A stretch of DNA of 51,643 nt from Desulfobacteraceae bacterium. GTDB taxonomy: Bacteria; Desulfobacterota; Desulfobacteria; Desulfobacterales; ETH-SRB1. The position numbers and the translations under genes were made by a program. Position 1 is the stretch's first letter. Each line of letters begins with the position of its first letter. The DNA lies in the NCBI GenBank assembly GCA_028571455.1, contig JAPVVG010000124.1, positions 1 through 51,643 of the forward strand, given 5' to 3'. Below, piece after piece: positions 9,444-17,653 of the stretch. The notes below the pieces were generated by a model that was given only the letters and a program-made list of their open reading frames with translations, ran no database searches and was not told where the DNA came from.

Positions 9444-10835
9444 ATGAAAGTTCTTCTTGTCTCACCTAATATAGAGTCATTACCCGATCCCGTTTTTCCA
9501 CTTGGTTTAGCATACATAACCGCCGCCTTGAAACAGAACGGAACGCAGTGCCAGATTCTGGATCTCTGTTTTGTCGAAGATTATGAAGCCTCGATTGCAT
9601 ATGCCATAAAATCTTTCCAACCCGACATTATTGGCCTGTCGTTAAGAAATATTGATAACGTTAGCTATCCGAATTATGTCACATACCTTCCTTTTTACCA
9701 TCAGGTCGTGCAGGAAATCAGGAAGCAAAGCGAGGCGATCATCGTCGCAGGGGGAAGTGCTTTTGCCCTGTTGCCTGAATTACTTCTGGAGTATCTCGGT
9801 GCAGATTTTGGCATTGCAGGTGAAGGTGAATCCTCCTTTGTCAGGCTTGTTAACGATCTAAAAGGGGGGAAGAACATACAGGATTTTCCTGAACCAAAAA
9901 TTATAAACAATTATTGCGGAATCATTGAAGACCTGGATATACTTCCACTTCCTGACAGATCAGAATTCGACAACGAGGCCTATTTGAAATTTGGAGGAAT
10001 GGGCAATATTCAGACCAAAAGAGGTTGTCCGTTCAAGTGTATTTACTGTACCTACCCGATCATTGAAGGGAAAAAGGTAAGATTACGGAGTCCGAAGCTT
10101 GTCTGTGACGAGATTGAGGACATGCTGAAATACGGGACAGACAATATCTTCTTTGTCGATAACACGTTCAATTATCCTACCAGTCATGCCGAAGCAATCT
10201 GCCGTGAGATCATTAATCGGAAACTTCCTGTTAAATGGAGTTGTTATGCCAATCCGGGATTTATCACCCCTAATCTTATTGAATTGATGCTCGATGCAGG
10301 TTGCACGGGAGTGGAATTTGGGAGTGATGCCGCTCATCAGACCATGCTGGTCAATCTTGGGAAAAACTTTACTGTTGATGATCTCAGGGGTGCCTCGGAC
10401 ATTTGCAGGCAGAAGGGAATGTCATTCTGTCATTCCCTTCTTTTGGGAGGACCGGGCGAGACAATGGAAAGTGTACATCAAACAGTGAATGCCATACTTG
10501 AAATGTCTCCCACTGCCGCTATCTGTATGATTGGTATCAGGGTATTTCCGGGAACCAGATTATCTGTCGTAGCCATGAAAGAAGGATGTATTGATCCTCA
10601 TGAGGATTTTTTGAAACCCGTGTTTTACCTGTCGCCTTCCATAGAAAATGAAATCCTAACTTTCATAGAAAAGTTTTCAAAAGAAAATCGAACCTGGATA
10701 TTCCCTGGCATGAATATTAATATGAACGTGGACCTGCAAAGGAAACTGCGTCGTTTCGGAATCAAGGGGCCTCTGTGGGAGTACATGAAGACCGGAAAGA
10801 GGTTGAGAAGTATGCGTGAAAATCTGGGCAAATAA
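9444..10835 (+). CDS. B12-binding radical SAM enzyme
   Basis: A 463-residue cobalamin-dependent radical SAM protein. An N-terminal Rossmann-like B12-binding domain (about residues 1-140) is followed by the radical SAM barrel with the CxxxCxxC cluster ligands Cys195, Cys199 and Cys202 (KRGCPFKCIYC). This architecture is used for methylations and for unusual ring or C-C chemistry, as in BchE and HpnP, and occurs in putative ladderane clusters. The start is 9 nt after the KS-beta stop, so it is part of the operon. The N-terminal domain lacks an obvious DxHxxG motif, as in many members of this class. It probably modifies the acyl product; the reaction is unknown. Confidence 0.88.
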   Translation: MKVLLVSPNIESLPDPVFPLGLAYITAALKQNGTQCQILDLCFVEDYEASIAYAIKSFQPDIIGLSLRNIDNVSYPNYVTYLPFYHQVVQEIRKQSEAIIVAGGSAFALLPELLLEYLGADFGIAGEGESSFVRLVNDLKGGKNIQDFPEPKIINNYCGIIEDLDILPLPDRSEFDNEAYLKFGGMGNIQTKRGCPFKCIYCTYPIIEGKKVRLRSPKLVCDEIEDMLKYGTDNIFFVDNTFNYPTSHAEAICREIINRKLPVKWSCYANPGFITPNLIELMLDAGCTGVEFGSDAAHQTMLVNLGKNFTVDDLRGASDICRQKGMSFCHSLLLGGPGETMESVHQTVNAILEMSPTAAICMIGIRVFPGTRLSVVAMKEGCIDPHEDFLKPVFYLSPSIENEILTFIEKFSKENRTWIFPGMNINMNVDLQRKLRRFGIKGPLWEYMKTGKRLRSMRENLGK

Positions 10836-10976
10836 CAGGTTTTTATTATGGCAAGAGGTATGATATATAATACTTTTGTCATGGTTGATAACTGGACGGA
10901 GATAAAACTTTGCTTGATGAGTATTCAAAGACTATAATGGCATTATGAAATTTCATGACGAAAGAGGTAATAGATA

Positions 10977-12023
10977 GTGTCAAAAATCTGTGTAGTCATT
11001 CCGGCGTACAATGCCGCTCAAACCATCAGGGATGTGATTAAAGGATCGTTACAATACGTTTCTGATGTTATTGTTGCAGATGATGGTTCAACGGACGATA
11101 CGGCTGATATTGCTGCCGAAGCAGGCGCCAGGGTCATATTGATCGAGAAGAATTTTGGAAAAGGAAATGCATTGAAGGCGCTTTTCCGGAAGGCTATCGA
11201 TGAAGGATATGATGCTGTAATAAGTGTGGATGCGGATGGGCAGCATGATCCTGCAGATATCCCCCGTTTCATTGAATCGCATTATAACTGTCCTGAATCC
11301 GTTATCGTTGGTTCCAGGATGCATGACATACATAAGATCCCGAGAGGGCGGTATAATTCGATGCATGTCGCGCGGTTCTACGTTTCTCTCGGTGCAAATC
11401 AATTCATAGAGGATACGCAGTGCGGTTTCAGGCTGTACCCTCTCTCAACAGTCAGAAACATCCTTCTGACAACCGAACAATATGTGACTGAAACGGAATT
11501 TTTGTTGAAGGCGGGAGATTCGGGCGTTAAAATACGACCTCTTGAAATAGAAACGATATATAGCAATAATGTAAGCCATTTCAAACCTGTAACAGATATT
11601 GTTGCCATATCCTTCTATGTTATCTCTTATCTTCCCACCAAATGGTTTTTAGAGGCAATGTCATCTGACAGGCCGAACACCTATTCACGGAACAATTTTC
11701 GAGATCTCATCGGCAAAAACAAAATATTAGATATGGCCTTTGAGATATTTTCCGTGCTCACTGTTTTTCTTGTTCCTCCCTTTTTTATGACCCTGCGGCT
11801 TTTATTGTCTCCGTTTATTAAAAATAATTTTGCTTCAACCCGAAAGCTTCACTGCGGTTTCTTTAGAATTCTGATTACGACGTATCTGGTTCCGCTCCTC
11901 TTGATCATTGCCCCTGTAGAGAAGTTTTTAAACACCTCCGGCGTCAAGGTAAGGCTTGTGGACAGATTTCTTAAACATGTTGTCCCATCCTTTCCGGGGG
12001 GGCATGGAAAGTACATGCTGTAA
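10977..12023 (+). CDS. Family 2 glycosyltransferase (DPM1/polyprenyl-phosphate type)
   Basis: A 348-residue membrane-associated GT2 enzyme. The N-terminal GT-A domain shows VIPAYNA, ADDGSTDD (Asp35, Asp36) and the metal-binding DADGQHDP (Asp85, Asp87). The C-terminal third carries about two hydrophobic segments near residues 255-320. The start is GTG at 10977 with AAAGAGGT about 8 nt upstream. It lies 141 nt after the radical SAM gene on the same strand and may add a sugar to the cluster lipid or to a polyprenyl phosphate. Acceptor and donor are unknown. Confidence 0.87.
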   Translation: MSKICVVIPAYNAAQTIRDVIKGSLQYVSDVIVADDGSTDDTADIAAEAGARVILIEKNFGKGNALKALFRKAIDEGYDAVISVDADGQHDPADIPRFIESHYNCPESVIVGSRMHDIHKIPRGRYNSMHVARFYVSLGANQFIEDTQCGFRLYPLSTVRNILLTTEQYVTETEFLLKAGDSGVKIRPLEIETIYSNNVSHFKPVTDIVAISFYVISYLPTKWFLEAMSSDRPNTYSRNNFRDLIGKNKILDMAFEIFSVLTVFLVPPFFMTLRLLLSPFIKNNFASTRKLHCGFFRILITTYLVPLLLIIAPVEKFLNTSGVKVRLVDRFLKHVVPSFPGGHGKYML

Positions 12024-12074
12024 GTATCCGAATCTGCAATATTAACCGATGTGCGCAAAGAAAGAGGTCGAAAG

Positions 12075-12131
12075 ATGAAAAAAATTGATTCCTTATCTAA
12101 AAGCATTTTCAGTTTAAAAAGGAGGTCATAA
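12075..12131 (+). CDS. 18-residue leader ORF upstream of the lipoprotein
   Basis: ATG at 12075 with AGAGGT about 7 nt upstream opens an 18-codon frame (MKKIDSLSKSIFSLKRRS). Its TAA shares a base with the ATG of the next gene (TAATG). The lipoprotein's own strong GGAGGT lies inside the last codons. The arrangement suggests translational coupling. No conservation data are available, so coding status is uncertain. Confidence 0.3.
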   Translation: MKKIDSLSKSIFSLKRRS

Positions 12132-12691
12132 TGATAAAATCAGCGATTTTGAGATTACCCGGATTTATAATAATTATCATATTTGTCACTGCTATCTTCG
12201 GATGCACACATTATTATACACCAAAACAGTATCCCTTGAAACCAGGAATGGTTGAGAAACTCAGGGTTAATCAACCAGTTACTATTGTAAATGACCAACC
12301 CGATACAGAGAATAAAATTATTGGAGGACAAGGTGGCCATAAATGGCTGGGAAATTTAAACCAATGGACAGACACTGCGATTCGTTTATTAAAGAATGAG
12401 TTTGAAAAAAGAGATATTACTGTTACAGAAAATTCACCAAAAGTTTTGTACCTTAAAATAAACGATGCAAATTTTTATTGGGGATTTTTTCAAATTCGTT
12501 GCATATTGTATCTCACAGCAAGAACAGGTGATGGTTATAAAAATGAATTTGAAGGAAATAATGCCTCTGGGGCGACAATATACAGAGCAGCCGACGGGGC
12601 GGTCACAAGAGCTGTAGCAGCTATGTTGAATGATCATAAAATCAGAGAATATCTTGAAGGTATTAGTGAACCTGCATGCGAAAAAAAGTAA
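12131..12691 (+). CDS. Predicted lipoprotein, unknown function
   Basis: A 186-residue secreted lipoprotein. The N-terminus has a charged start, a hydrophobic core (residues 11-21) and a lipobox-like IFGC with the lipidated Cys25. The mature part resembles small outer-membrane-associated lipoproteins with an alternating alpha/beta pattern, but no named family is recognised. The start is set by a strong AAGGAGGT. It follows the glycosyltransferase on the same strand and could serve product transport or anchoring. It could also be unrelated to the lipid cluster, since base composition becomes more AT-rich here. Confidence 0.65.
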   Translation: MIKSAILRLPGFIIIIIFVTAIFGCTHYYTPKQYPLKPGMVEKLRVNQPVTIVNDQPDTENKIIGGQGGHKWLGNLNQWTDTAIRLLKNEFEKRDITVTENSPKVLYLKINDANFYWGFFQIRCILYLTARTGDGYKNEFEGNNASGATIYRAADGAVTRAVAAMLNDHKIREYLEGISEPACEKK

Positions 12692-12789
12692 GAGGTTATG
12701 AAAAAACATCTAAGGCGGCGAAGCCGCAACCACAAAATCCAAAATCCGGGTACATCCACGACAGGTAAACAATACCGGATCGGGGTCAC

Positions 12790-13041
12790 CCATTCAACCT
12801 CTTTGAACCTTTCCTGATCTGTCTTTCCTTCCAGTCGTAATGCCCAGGCAAGTGGAAGGTCCATGTTGTAATGCCTGGCTATGTACTCCATGTCATGGCC
12901 CTGGGAGTGCAAATTGTTAGTTTCGCCAAAATTGGCATTATTAACAATTTGAGTGATCCTGCCTCGGCTCATTCCCACCACCTTCCCAATTTCATCCTGC
13001 GCCCAGCCAGTGCAGATTCCGGCCCAAACCTGCCACCCATT
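12790..13041 (-). pseudogene. Remnant of a ParB/DNA-methylase-type mobile-element protein
   Basis: The leftward translation contains GWAQDEIGKVVGMSRGRI, a helix-turn-helix, and later HDMEYIARHYNMDLPLAWAL. These resemble the central part of ParB-domain/DNA-methylase proteins carried by integrative elements. Neither end is a plausible protein end: the upstream edge runs straight into an MtaB-like fragment at about 13042, and family-like sequence is lost after about 12790. No intact gene remains. The family assignment is from memory and only moderately certain. Confidence 0.5.
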
Positions 13042-13042
13042 C

Positions 13043-13220
13043 CGGAACATAGTTTGAAGTTATTCCTTTCAAATGGCCTGTAGATCTTGATCGTGTGCCT
13101 TCTATTAAGAGCTGCACCTTTTTCCCGATTAATTTTTTGTAAAACTCCATTTTCTTATTATTTCCCATCTCTCGCATTTTTTGATATCTTATTTTGATAG
13201 TACCCGGAAAGATTCGGTCC
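13043..13220 (-). pseudogene. Remnant of MtaB C-terminus (TRAM-domain end)
   Basis: About 59 residues read leftward (KMREMGNNKKMEFYKKLIGK, then a TRAM-like stretch ending in HLKGITSNYVP). They match the C-terminal end of tRNA methylthiotransferases of the MtaB/MiaB type. The radical SAM and N-terminal domains are missing, and the frame fuses directly to the ParB-like fragment at 13042. The functional copy must be elsewhere. The two adjacent fragments mark an old recombination or deletion point. Confidence 0.5.
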
Positions 13221-13344
13221 AAATAGCTGTTTACTGGCGGAAAACGGAAAAACATGCAGATAGGTTCCTGGTAGTTTTTTTATTAGCCTTTAGTGTCGCG
13301 AAGCGGCATAATTTTCATAAATTACTTTAAGTATTGTTGTAGAT

Positions 13345-13686
13345 TCAACATGTTAAATGAAAACAGGCGCTGACCCTTTTTGTCGATGATAGTTCATTGT
13401 AAGTTTTCATTGCCTTCTGGTTTGGCTGAGCAATAAATCGTATGCCCTTTTTAAGAAGCAATTTATCAAGTCCCGGCTCAGGCTTCATTAATCCACTGAC
13501 ACCTGTGCCGGCAATGATGACTTCCGGCTTAGATTCAATAAGTTTGCTTATATCATCCGATGAAAGAGTGTGCCCTTTTCTTCGATACCACGAATCCTCT
13601 ATATGCCCGTCAGGATAGATAATAAGGTCTGAAGTATATTGTTTTCCTTCAATAACAATGACCCCAAATGAACAGCTTGTAATCAC
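13345..13686 (-). CDS. Mth938-family (DUF498/NDUFAF3-like) protein
   Basis: A 113-residue single-domain protein. It shows the family's pattern: an early SFGVIVIEGKQYTSDLII strand pair, WYRRKGH in the middle and IIAGTGVSGLMKPEPG before the end. The biochemical role of bacterial members is not established; the eukaryotic relative NDUFAF3 assists complex I assembly. It is the last gene of a leftward metal/Fe-S operon, 63 nt after the CDF transporter gene. A link with Fe-S protein assembly is suggested by context only. Confidence 0.75.
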   Translation of the reverse strand: MITSCSFGVIVIEGKQYTSDLIIYPDGHIEDSWYRRKGHTLSSDDISKLIESKPEVIIAGTGVSGLMKPEPGLDKLLLKKGIRFIAQPNQKAMKTYNELSSTKRVSACFHLTC

Positions 13687-13749
13687 TTTATTCTCCAGTC
13701 TCTATGACTGTCCCCAATGCGTGCACTTTTTTGCGAGAGCAGCGTTTCC

Positions 13750-15042
13750 CTAATTGTTCTTATATGTTTTGCCGACCACTTGCTTCCTAAAAAAGTCAAT
13801 CACTTCACTCAACTGGCTAGCCGTAGATACTTGCAACTCTATCCCGGCATCAGCGAAAACGTATGCCGGCCCTTTTTTATGTAAATCCTCTTTTACCACC
13901 ACCACGTCTACTTTATGCTCAAGCAGCCACTCGGCCACGCGAATCCCTTTGGCCTTAGAAACCTTAGTATGCGGATTGGTTAATACCTCCTGCCGTTCAA
14001 TGTTCCCGTCGGCCAAACGCAAGAGTACCACGGCAAAGTAAGGCGCTTCGCCAAAATGAGCGCTGACCTGCTCCATACTGTCTGCAAGCGGTACCGCAAT
14101 GCGCAGGTGCTCGTGCACCTGGGGCTCATAGTGAATCACCACCCTGTCTACCAGAGGCATCTGTTTTCTGATGTCTGCTTCGATATGTTGACTGATTGCA
14201 TGAGCTTTTTTCAGATCGCCGGTACGCAAAACCACCTCTGTTTCCAGGAAGCGGTAACGGCCTGCGTTCCGGCCCGCCAGCCGTCGAACCTCTGTTACCA
14301 TTGGCTGTGACTCGATAATCTTTCGTACCTGGTCCAGCGTTTCAGGGTCAAGGGAGGCATCGAGGAGCACGCGCATCCCGTCGGAAAGTATCTCCCATCC
14401 GGCATAACCGATAAAAATAAGGACCAGTCCGGCCGCAATGTGATCTATGGTTATTCCAAAAAAATCTATATTCAATCCAAAATAGTGAAGTCCCACCGCT
14501 AACAGCACCACCAGTGAAGAGAGCACATCAACCTGACGATGGCGACCCTCGGCAATCAAGGTAGGTGACTTCGTGCGCTTGCCTGCAGCAATCGCATACT
14601 GCCCAAACAAAAACGTGATTAATATTCCCGCTGATAACCAGCCGATGATCCCCAACGTAATAGTTGGCGGTTCTGCACCTGGTGAGAGGATGTTACGGAC
14701 GATTTCGTATCCTGCAAAAAAGATGAACATCGCCATAATCACCGAGATTACATTTTCAATCTTGTACAATCCATACGGAAACGTGGGACTTTTCCGGGTC
14801 GATAATTTTAGGCCACCTAATATAGTGAGAGAAGCGACAGAATCGGTTGCGGAGTCGATCGCACTTGCGGCAACGGCCAAGCTGCCCGAAAAGTATGCGA
14901 GTACGCCTTTGATTCCTGTGAGCACAAAGTTAATGAGTAACGCATAAAGAGCTACCCGCTCAATCTGTTTGACTTCTTTGGTAAGAGTATTGTTGTCCCT
15001 GTCAGTATGTATTTCTGAGTTATTCAAGGATGAACCTAACAA
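13750..15042 (-). CDS. CDF cation efflux transporter with NifX-like C-terminal domain
   Basis: A 430-residue cation diffusion facilitator. The N-terminal two thirds have six transmembrane helices with the metal-site residues of the family (DSATDS in TM2 and EGRHRQVD in TM5), followed by the usual cytoplasmic ferredoxin-like dimerisation domain. The last ~115 residues (RIAVPLADSMEQVSAHFGEA onward) form a dinitrogenase Fe-Mo cofactor (NifX/NifB)-type domain, a fusion found in some CDF proteins. Efflux of Fe2+, Mn2+ or Zn2+ is likely. The Fe-S neighbours favour iron. The gene begins 9 nt after the NifU-fusion stop, so it is in the same operon. Confidence 0.88.
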   Translation of the reverse strand: MLGSSLNNSEIHTDRDNNTLTKEVKQIERVALYALLINFVLTGIKGVLAYFSGSLAVAASAIDSATDSVASLTILGGLKLSTRKSPTFPYGLYKIENVISVIMAMFIFFAGYEIVRNILSPGAEPPTITLGIIGWLSAGILITFLFGQYAIAAGKRTKSPTLIAEGRHRQVDVLSSLVVLLAVGLHYFGLNIDFFGITIDHIAAGLVLIFIGYAGWEILSDGMRVLLDASLDPETLDQVRKIIESQPMVTEVRRLAGRNAGRYRFLETEVVLRTGDLKKAHAISQHIEADIRKQMPLVDRVVIHYEPQVHEHLRIAVPLADSMEQVSAHFGEAPYFAVVLLRLADGNIERQEVLTNPHTKVSKAKGIRVAEWLLEHKVDVVVVKEDLHKKGPAYVFADAGIELQVSTASQLSEVIDFFRKQVVGKTYKNN

Positions 15043-15051
15043 CCTGAGTAG

Positions 15052-15873
15052 TTACGTTTTTTTGAAATAGTGGTTAATCGCTTCTCGTATCGTTTGGATG
15101 ACTAATTTGGCGCAGTGCTGTGCTTCGCCGGGCAGGCTGTTCAGCGAACGGATGATATCTTCGTGCATCAAATCATATGCTTCATCCAATGTTTTGCCTT
15201 CAGCCAGTTCAGCGCCTACGGAAGCGCATGCGGCGCTGTTGGGACACCCATTGGTGAGATAGCGCGCCTGTTCGATTCGCTCGTTTTTTATCTTGAAATA
15301 TATCTCAATGGTATCGCCACATGGCCCTGTAACCTTGGCAAAGGTATCGGCATCTGGAATAGCACCCCGATTTTTTGGTCTGAGCCACCGTTCAATAACC
15401 TCAGCAGCAATTGCCTCGTGTTCCCCATGTTCATGTTCCTTGCGGCGCTGAAAAAAAGCTTCCACAAACTTTAAAACCTTTGGTGCATCTTCCTTGGGAG
15501 CGTTTAGTTTTTTCGCATCTTCGAGAATATCGGCAACTGTTTTGCCATCCTTTAAAGCGGCAATGGTTAACAGGAGCGCGAGAGGTCTGATCCCCTTTGG
15601 TCCATGAATGTAAACAGGATACTTCTTCTCATCAAAAACGGTCTGATAAAACATACTTAATTTGTCTTCCGACAATCCATCGCCCTTAACAGGCAGATGA
15701 ATATAGCGAATCCCCATACTCTGAGCGAGCCGTGGCTCGTCAGGGTTACTAATCTCTTCCCCGGCTCTCAAATCAACGACCGTCTTAAAGCCTTTTTGAG
15801 CCAGATCTTTGATGCCTGCCTCATCGGGGATACCCCCAACAGATATATTTTTATTAAATTCAATAAAAAACAT
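15052..15873 (-). CDS. Inactive DUF442 phosphatase domain fused to NifU-type scaffold
   Basis: A 273-residue two-domain protein. The N-terminal part (about 10-110) has the fold signature of DUF442/tyrosine-phosphatase-like proteins, but the loop that should read HCxxGxR reads HGPKGIR: the nucleophile is Gly91. The C-terminal part (from about 175) is NifU/IscU-like with all three cluster cysteines (Cys185 followed by Gly-Asp, Cys210, Cys254). It should therefore assemble or carry an Fe-S cluster. The ATG at 15873 is preferred because AGAGGT lies 8 nt upstream; an upstream start at 15903 is possible. It is in an operon with a ferredoxin and a metal transporter. Confidence 0.8.
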   Translation of the reverse strand: MFFIEFNKNISVGGIPDEAGIKDLAQKGFKTVVDLRAGEEISNPDEPRLAQSMGIRYIHLPVKGDGLSEDKLSMFYQTVFDEKKYPVYIHGPKGIRPLALLLTIAALKDGKTVADILEDAKKLNAPKEDAPKVLKFVEAFFQRRKEHEHGEHEAIAAEVIERWLRPKNRGAIPDADTFAKVTGPCGDTIEIYFKIKNERIEQARYLTNGCPNSAACASVGAELAEGKTLDEAYDLMHEDIIRSLNSLPGEAQHCAKLVIQTIREAINHYFKKT

Positions 15874-15940
15874 ATATTGACCTCTGTTTTGCCGATAGTC
15901 CAATCATAGGAGTGAATCCTGTCATTTCACGCAACACCGC

Positions 15941-16318
15941 TTAGGGCTCGGATGCGGCACTTCCGGCCATGCCGGCTTTTAAAGCTTTCAGTTTCTCAAT
16001 GGTAAATTCGGTCACCTTTCGTTCTTTGTTGAAAAAACGAATCATGCGCTCTATAAACGCTTGCTGCTCAGCATAGGTATCATAGTATTCTAAAAGTTTA
16101 CGGGTCTTTTCGAGATTCTCCTCTACCTGCTCCGGAATTTTTTCACTGTCATGTCGCACTGCCTCCTCAGGACAAACATCATGGCACTTCGCACAACGAA
16201 TACATGACTCTTCGTCGATCTGGGCTTTGTCCATTTCATTGAACGTAATCACCCCTACCGGACATTCGTCTATACAAATGCCGCAGCCATTGCACATCTC
16301 CTGATTAACCCATGGCAT
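15941..16318 (-). CDS. 2[4Fe-4S] ferredoxin with C-terminal extension
   Basis: A 125-residue protein. Two CxxCxxCxxxCP motifs (Cys9, 12, 15, 19 and Cys39, 42, 45, 49) bind two [4Fe-4S] clusters. A helical ~70-residue tail follows, longer than in simple ferredoxins. The start is supported by a strong GGAGG about 7 nt upstream. It is the first gene of the leftward Fe-S/metal operon (NifU fusion, CDF transporter, Mth938 protein). It probably transfers electrons for cluster chemistry; the partner is unknown. Confidence 0.88.
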   Translation of the reverse strand: MPWVNQEMCNGCGICIDECPVGVITFNEMDKAQIDEESCIRCAKCHDVCPEEAVRHDSEKIPEQVEENLEKTRKLLEYYDTYAEQQAFIERMIRFFNKERKVTEFTIEKLKALKAGMAGSAASEP

Positions 16319-16492
16319 TTTTCAACCTCCTTTTTTCGCCTTCCTTGTACTTGAATCCTGCTTTTAGCGGGAAGCATTTTTCAAAAGTCTCGCTCTTTAC
16401 CTGATCATCTAAATTTGGTTCTGTTGGGGAATTCGCTCGCTATTGCGGTTCAATATGTTATAAAGTGTTATTTGTAAGAATTAAATCAAATA

Positions 16493-16530
16493 GTTCTTGC
16501 CTTTTACAGGAGTTTTGGTAAGGCAAGAAC
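16493..16530. repeat. 11-bp perfect inverted repeat upstream of oleA
   Basis: The arms GTTCTTGCCTT (16493-16503) and AAGGCAAGAAC (16520-16530) are perfectly complementary around a 16-nt loop. No T-run follows on either strand, so it is a poor terminator. Binding site or RNA element are alternatives. Confidence 0.6.
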
Positions 16531-16533
16531 CTA

Positions 16534-16569
16534 ATTTAAGTAAAATTTACTTAAATCATAGCATATAAT
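16534..16569 (+). promoter_or_regulatory. oleA promoter with operator-like palindrome
   Basis: A perfect 11-bp inverted repeat with one central base spans 16534-16556 (arms ATTTAAGTAAA and TTTACTTAAAT). A consensus TATAAT stands at 16564-16569. The palindrome covers the expected -35 region, where no good -35 hexamer is seen, so regulator binding would directly control access. Predicted transcription starts only a few bases before the oleA ATG at 16581, which has no Shine-Dalgarno sequence. Confidence 0.5.
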
Positions 16570-16580
16570 CAAGTAAATAA

Positions 16581-17630
16581 ATGCGAATGCGATATTCTGA
16601 GGTTTACATAGAGTCTTTTGGTTATGAGCTTGCTCCTAACATAGTGACATCAGATGATCTTGAAAAACGTCTGGAGCCGCTTTATGAAGCTCTTCATTTT
16701 CAGAAGGGGCAATTGGAAGTTATAACAGGAATTTCCGAACGCAGATTCTGGGATCCGGGTTACAAAATGTCTGAAGGGGCAATTAAAGCAGCACAAAAGG
16801 CTATCGAAGCCTCAGGCATTTCTCCTGAGTCTATCGGCATGCTTATTTATGGCGGAGTCTGCAGGGACAATTTAGAGCCTGCAACCGCGTGCGCTGTGTC
16901 ACATGGCCTTGGCCTGAGCCCTAACACCCTGATTTATGACGTGTCAAATGCCTGCCTGGGAGTTTTAAACGGAATGCTGCAGGTGGCTAACGCAATTGAA
17001 CTTGGCCAGATCAGGGCCGGCCTTGTAACGGCCTGCGAGTCTTCACGCGAAATAATTGATATTACTATTGAGCAGCTCCTTGAAGTTAGGGATATGGATA
17101 ATTTTAAGAAAAAAATTGCTACGCTGACCGGCGGTTCAGGGGCTGTAGCCATGCTTTTAACGGATGAGTCGATCACAGGCCAGGACAGTCATCGGCTTAT
17201 TGGAGGGGTAATAAGGAGCGCCGCAGAGCATTATAAATTGTGTCGTTGGGGACCGGATACAGGAATACCCGCCGCCGGACTTAATATCATGGAAACAGAT
17301 TCTGTCAGTGTGTTGCAAAACGGCGTGACTCTTGGGATAGAAACGTTCAATGACTTTAGAAAAGAGCTGTCACTACCTGATGATAAGCCGGATAAAATTA
17401 TTTGTCATCAGGTGGGAGCGACCCATCAGAGAACCATGCTTGAATCTATAGGGATTCCAAAAGAAAAGGATTTTACCACCTTCGAGTTTCTTGGAAATAT
17501 CGGCACCGTGTCTCTCCCCATTACCGCTGCAATAGCATCAGAACGTGAGTTTCTTATGCTTGGTGATCTGGTTGGATTTTTTGGAATCGGCAGCGGTCTT
17601 AACTGCATTATGCTGGGCATTGAGTGGTAG
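16581..17630 (+). CDS. oleA: OleA, acyl-CoA head-to-head condensing enzyme
   Basis: A 349-residue FabH-like thiolase-fold enzyme that condenses two acyl-CoAs to a 2-alkyl-3-oxoalkanoic acid, the first step of long-chain olefin synthesis. The nucleophile is Cys125 in SNACLGVLNG. CHQVGATHQ carries the catalytic-type His, and GNIGTVSLP the Asn. oleB and oleC follow directly on the same strand, which separates it from ordinary FabH. oleD is about 25.7 kb away beyond an island. ATG at 16581 or at 16587 are both possible starts. Confidence 0.9.
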   Translation: MRMRYSEVYIESFGYELAPNIVTSDDLEKRLEPLYEALHFQKGQLEVITGISERRFWDPGYKMSEGAIKAAQKAIEASGISPESIGMLIYGGVCRDNLEPATACAVSHGLGLSPNTLIYDVSNACLGVLNGMLQVANAIELGQIRAGLVTACESSREIIDITIEQLLEVRDMDNFKKKIATLTGGSGAVAMLLTDESITGQDSHRLIGGVIRSAAEHYKLCRWGPDTGIPAAGLNIMETDSVSVLQNGVTLGIETFNDFRKELSLPDDKPDKIICHQVGATHQRTMLESIGIPKEKDFTTFEFLGNIGTVSLPITAAIASEREFLMLGDLVGFFGIGSGLNCIMLGIEW

Positions 17631-17653
17631 AGTGTGCCAGAGGGCTGTTTTCT

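Noticed and set aside
13750-16318. Fe-S/NifX/NifU genes taken as part of a nitrogenase cluster
   Set aside because: The NifX-like part is the tail of a CDF transporter and no nifHDK, nifEN or nifB is present.
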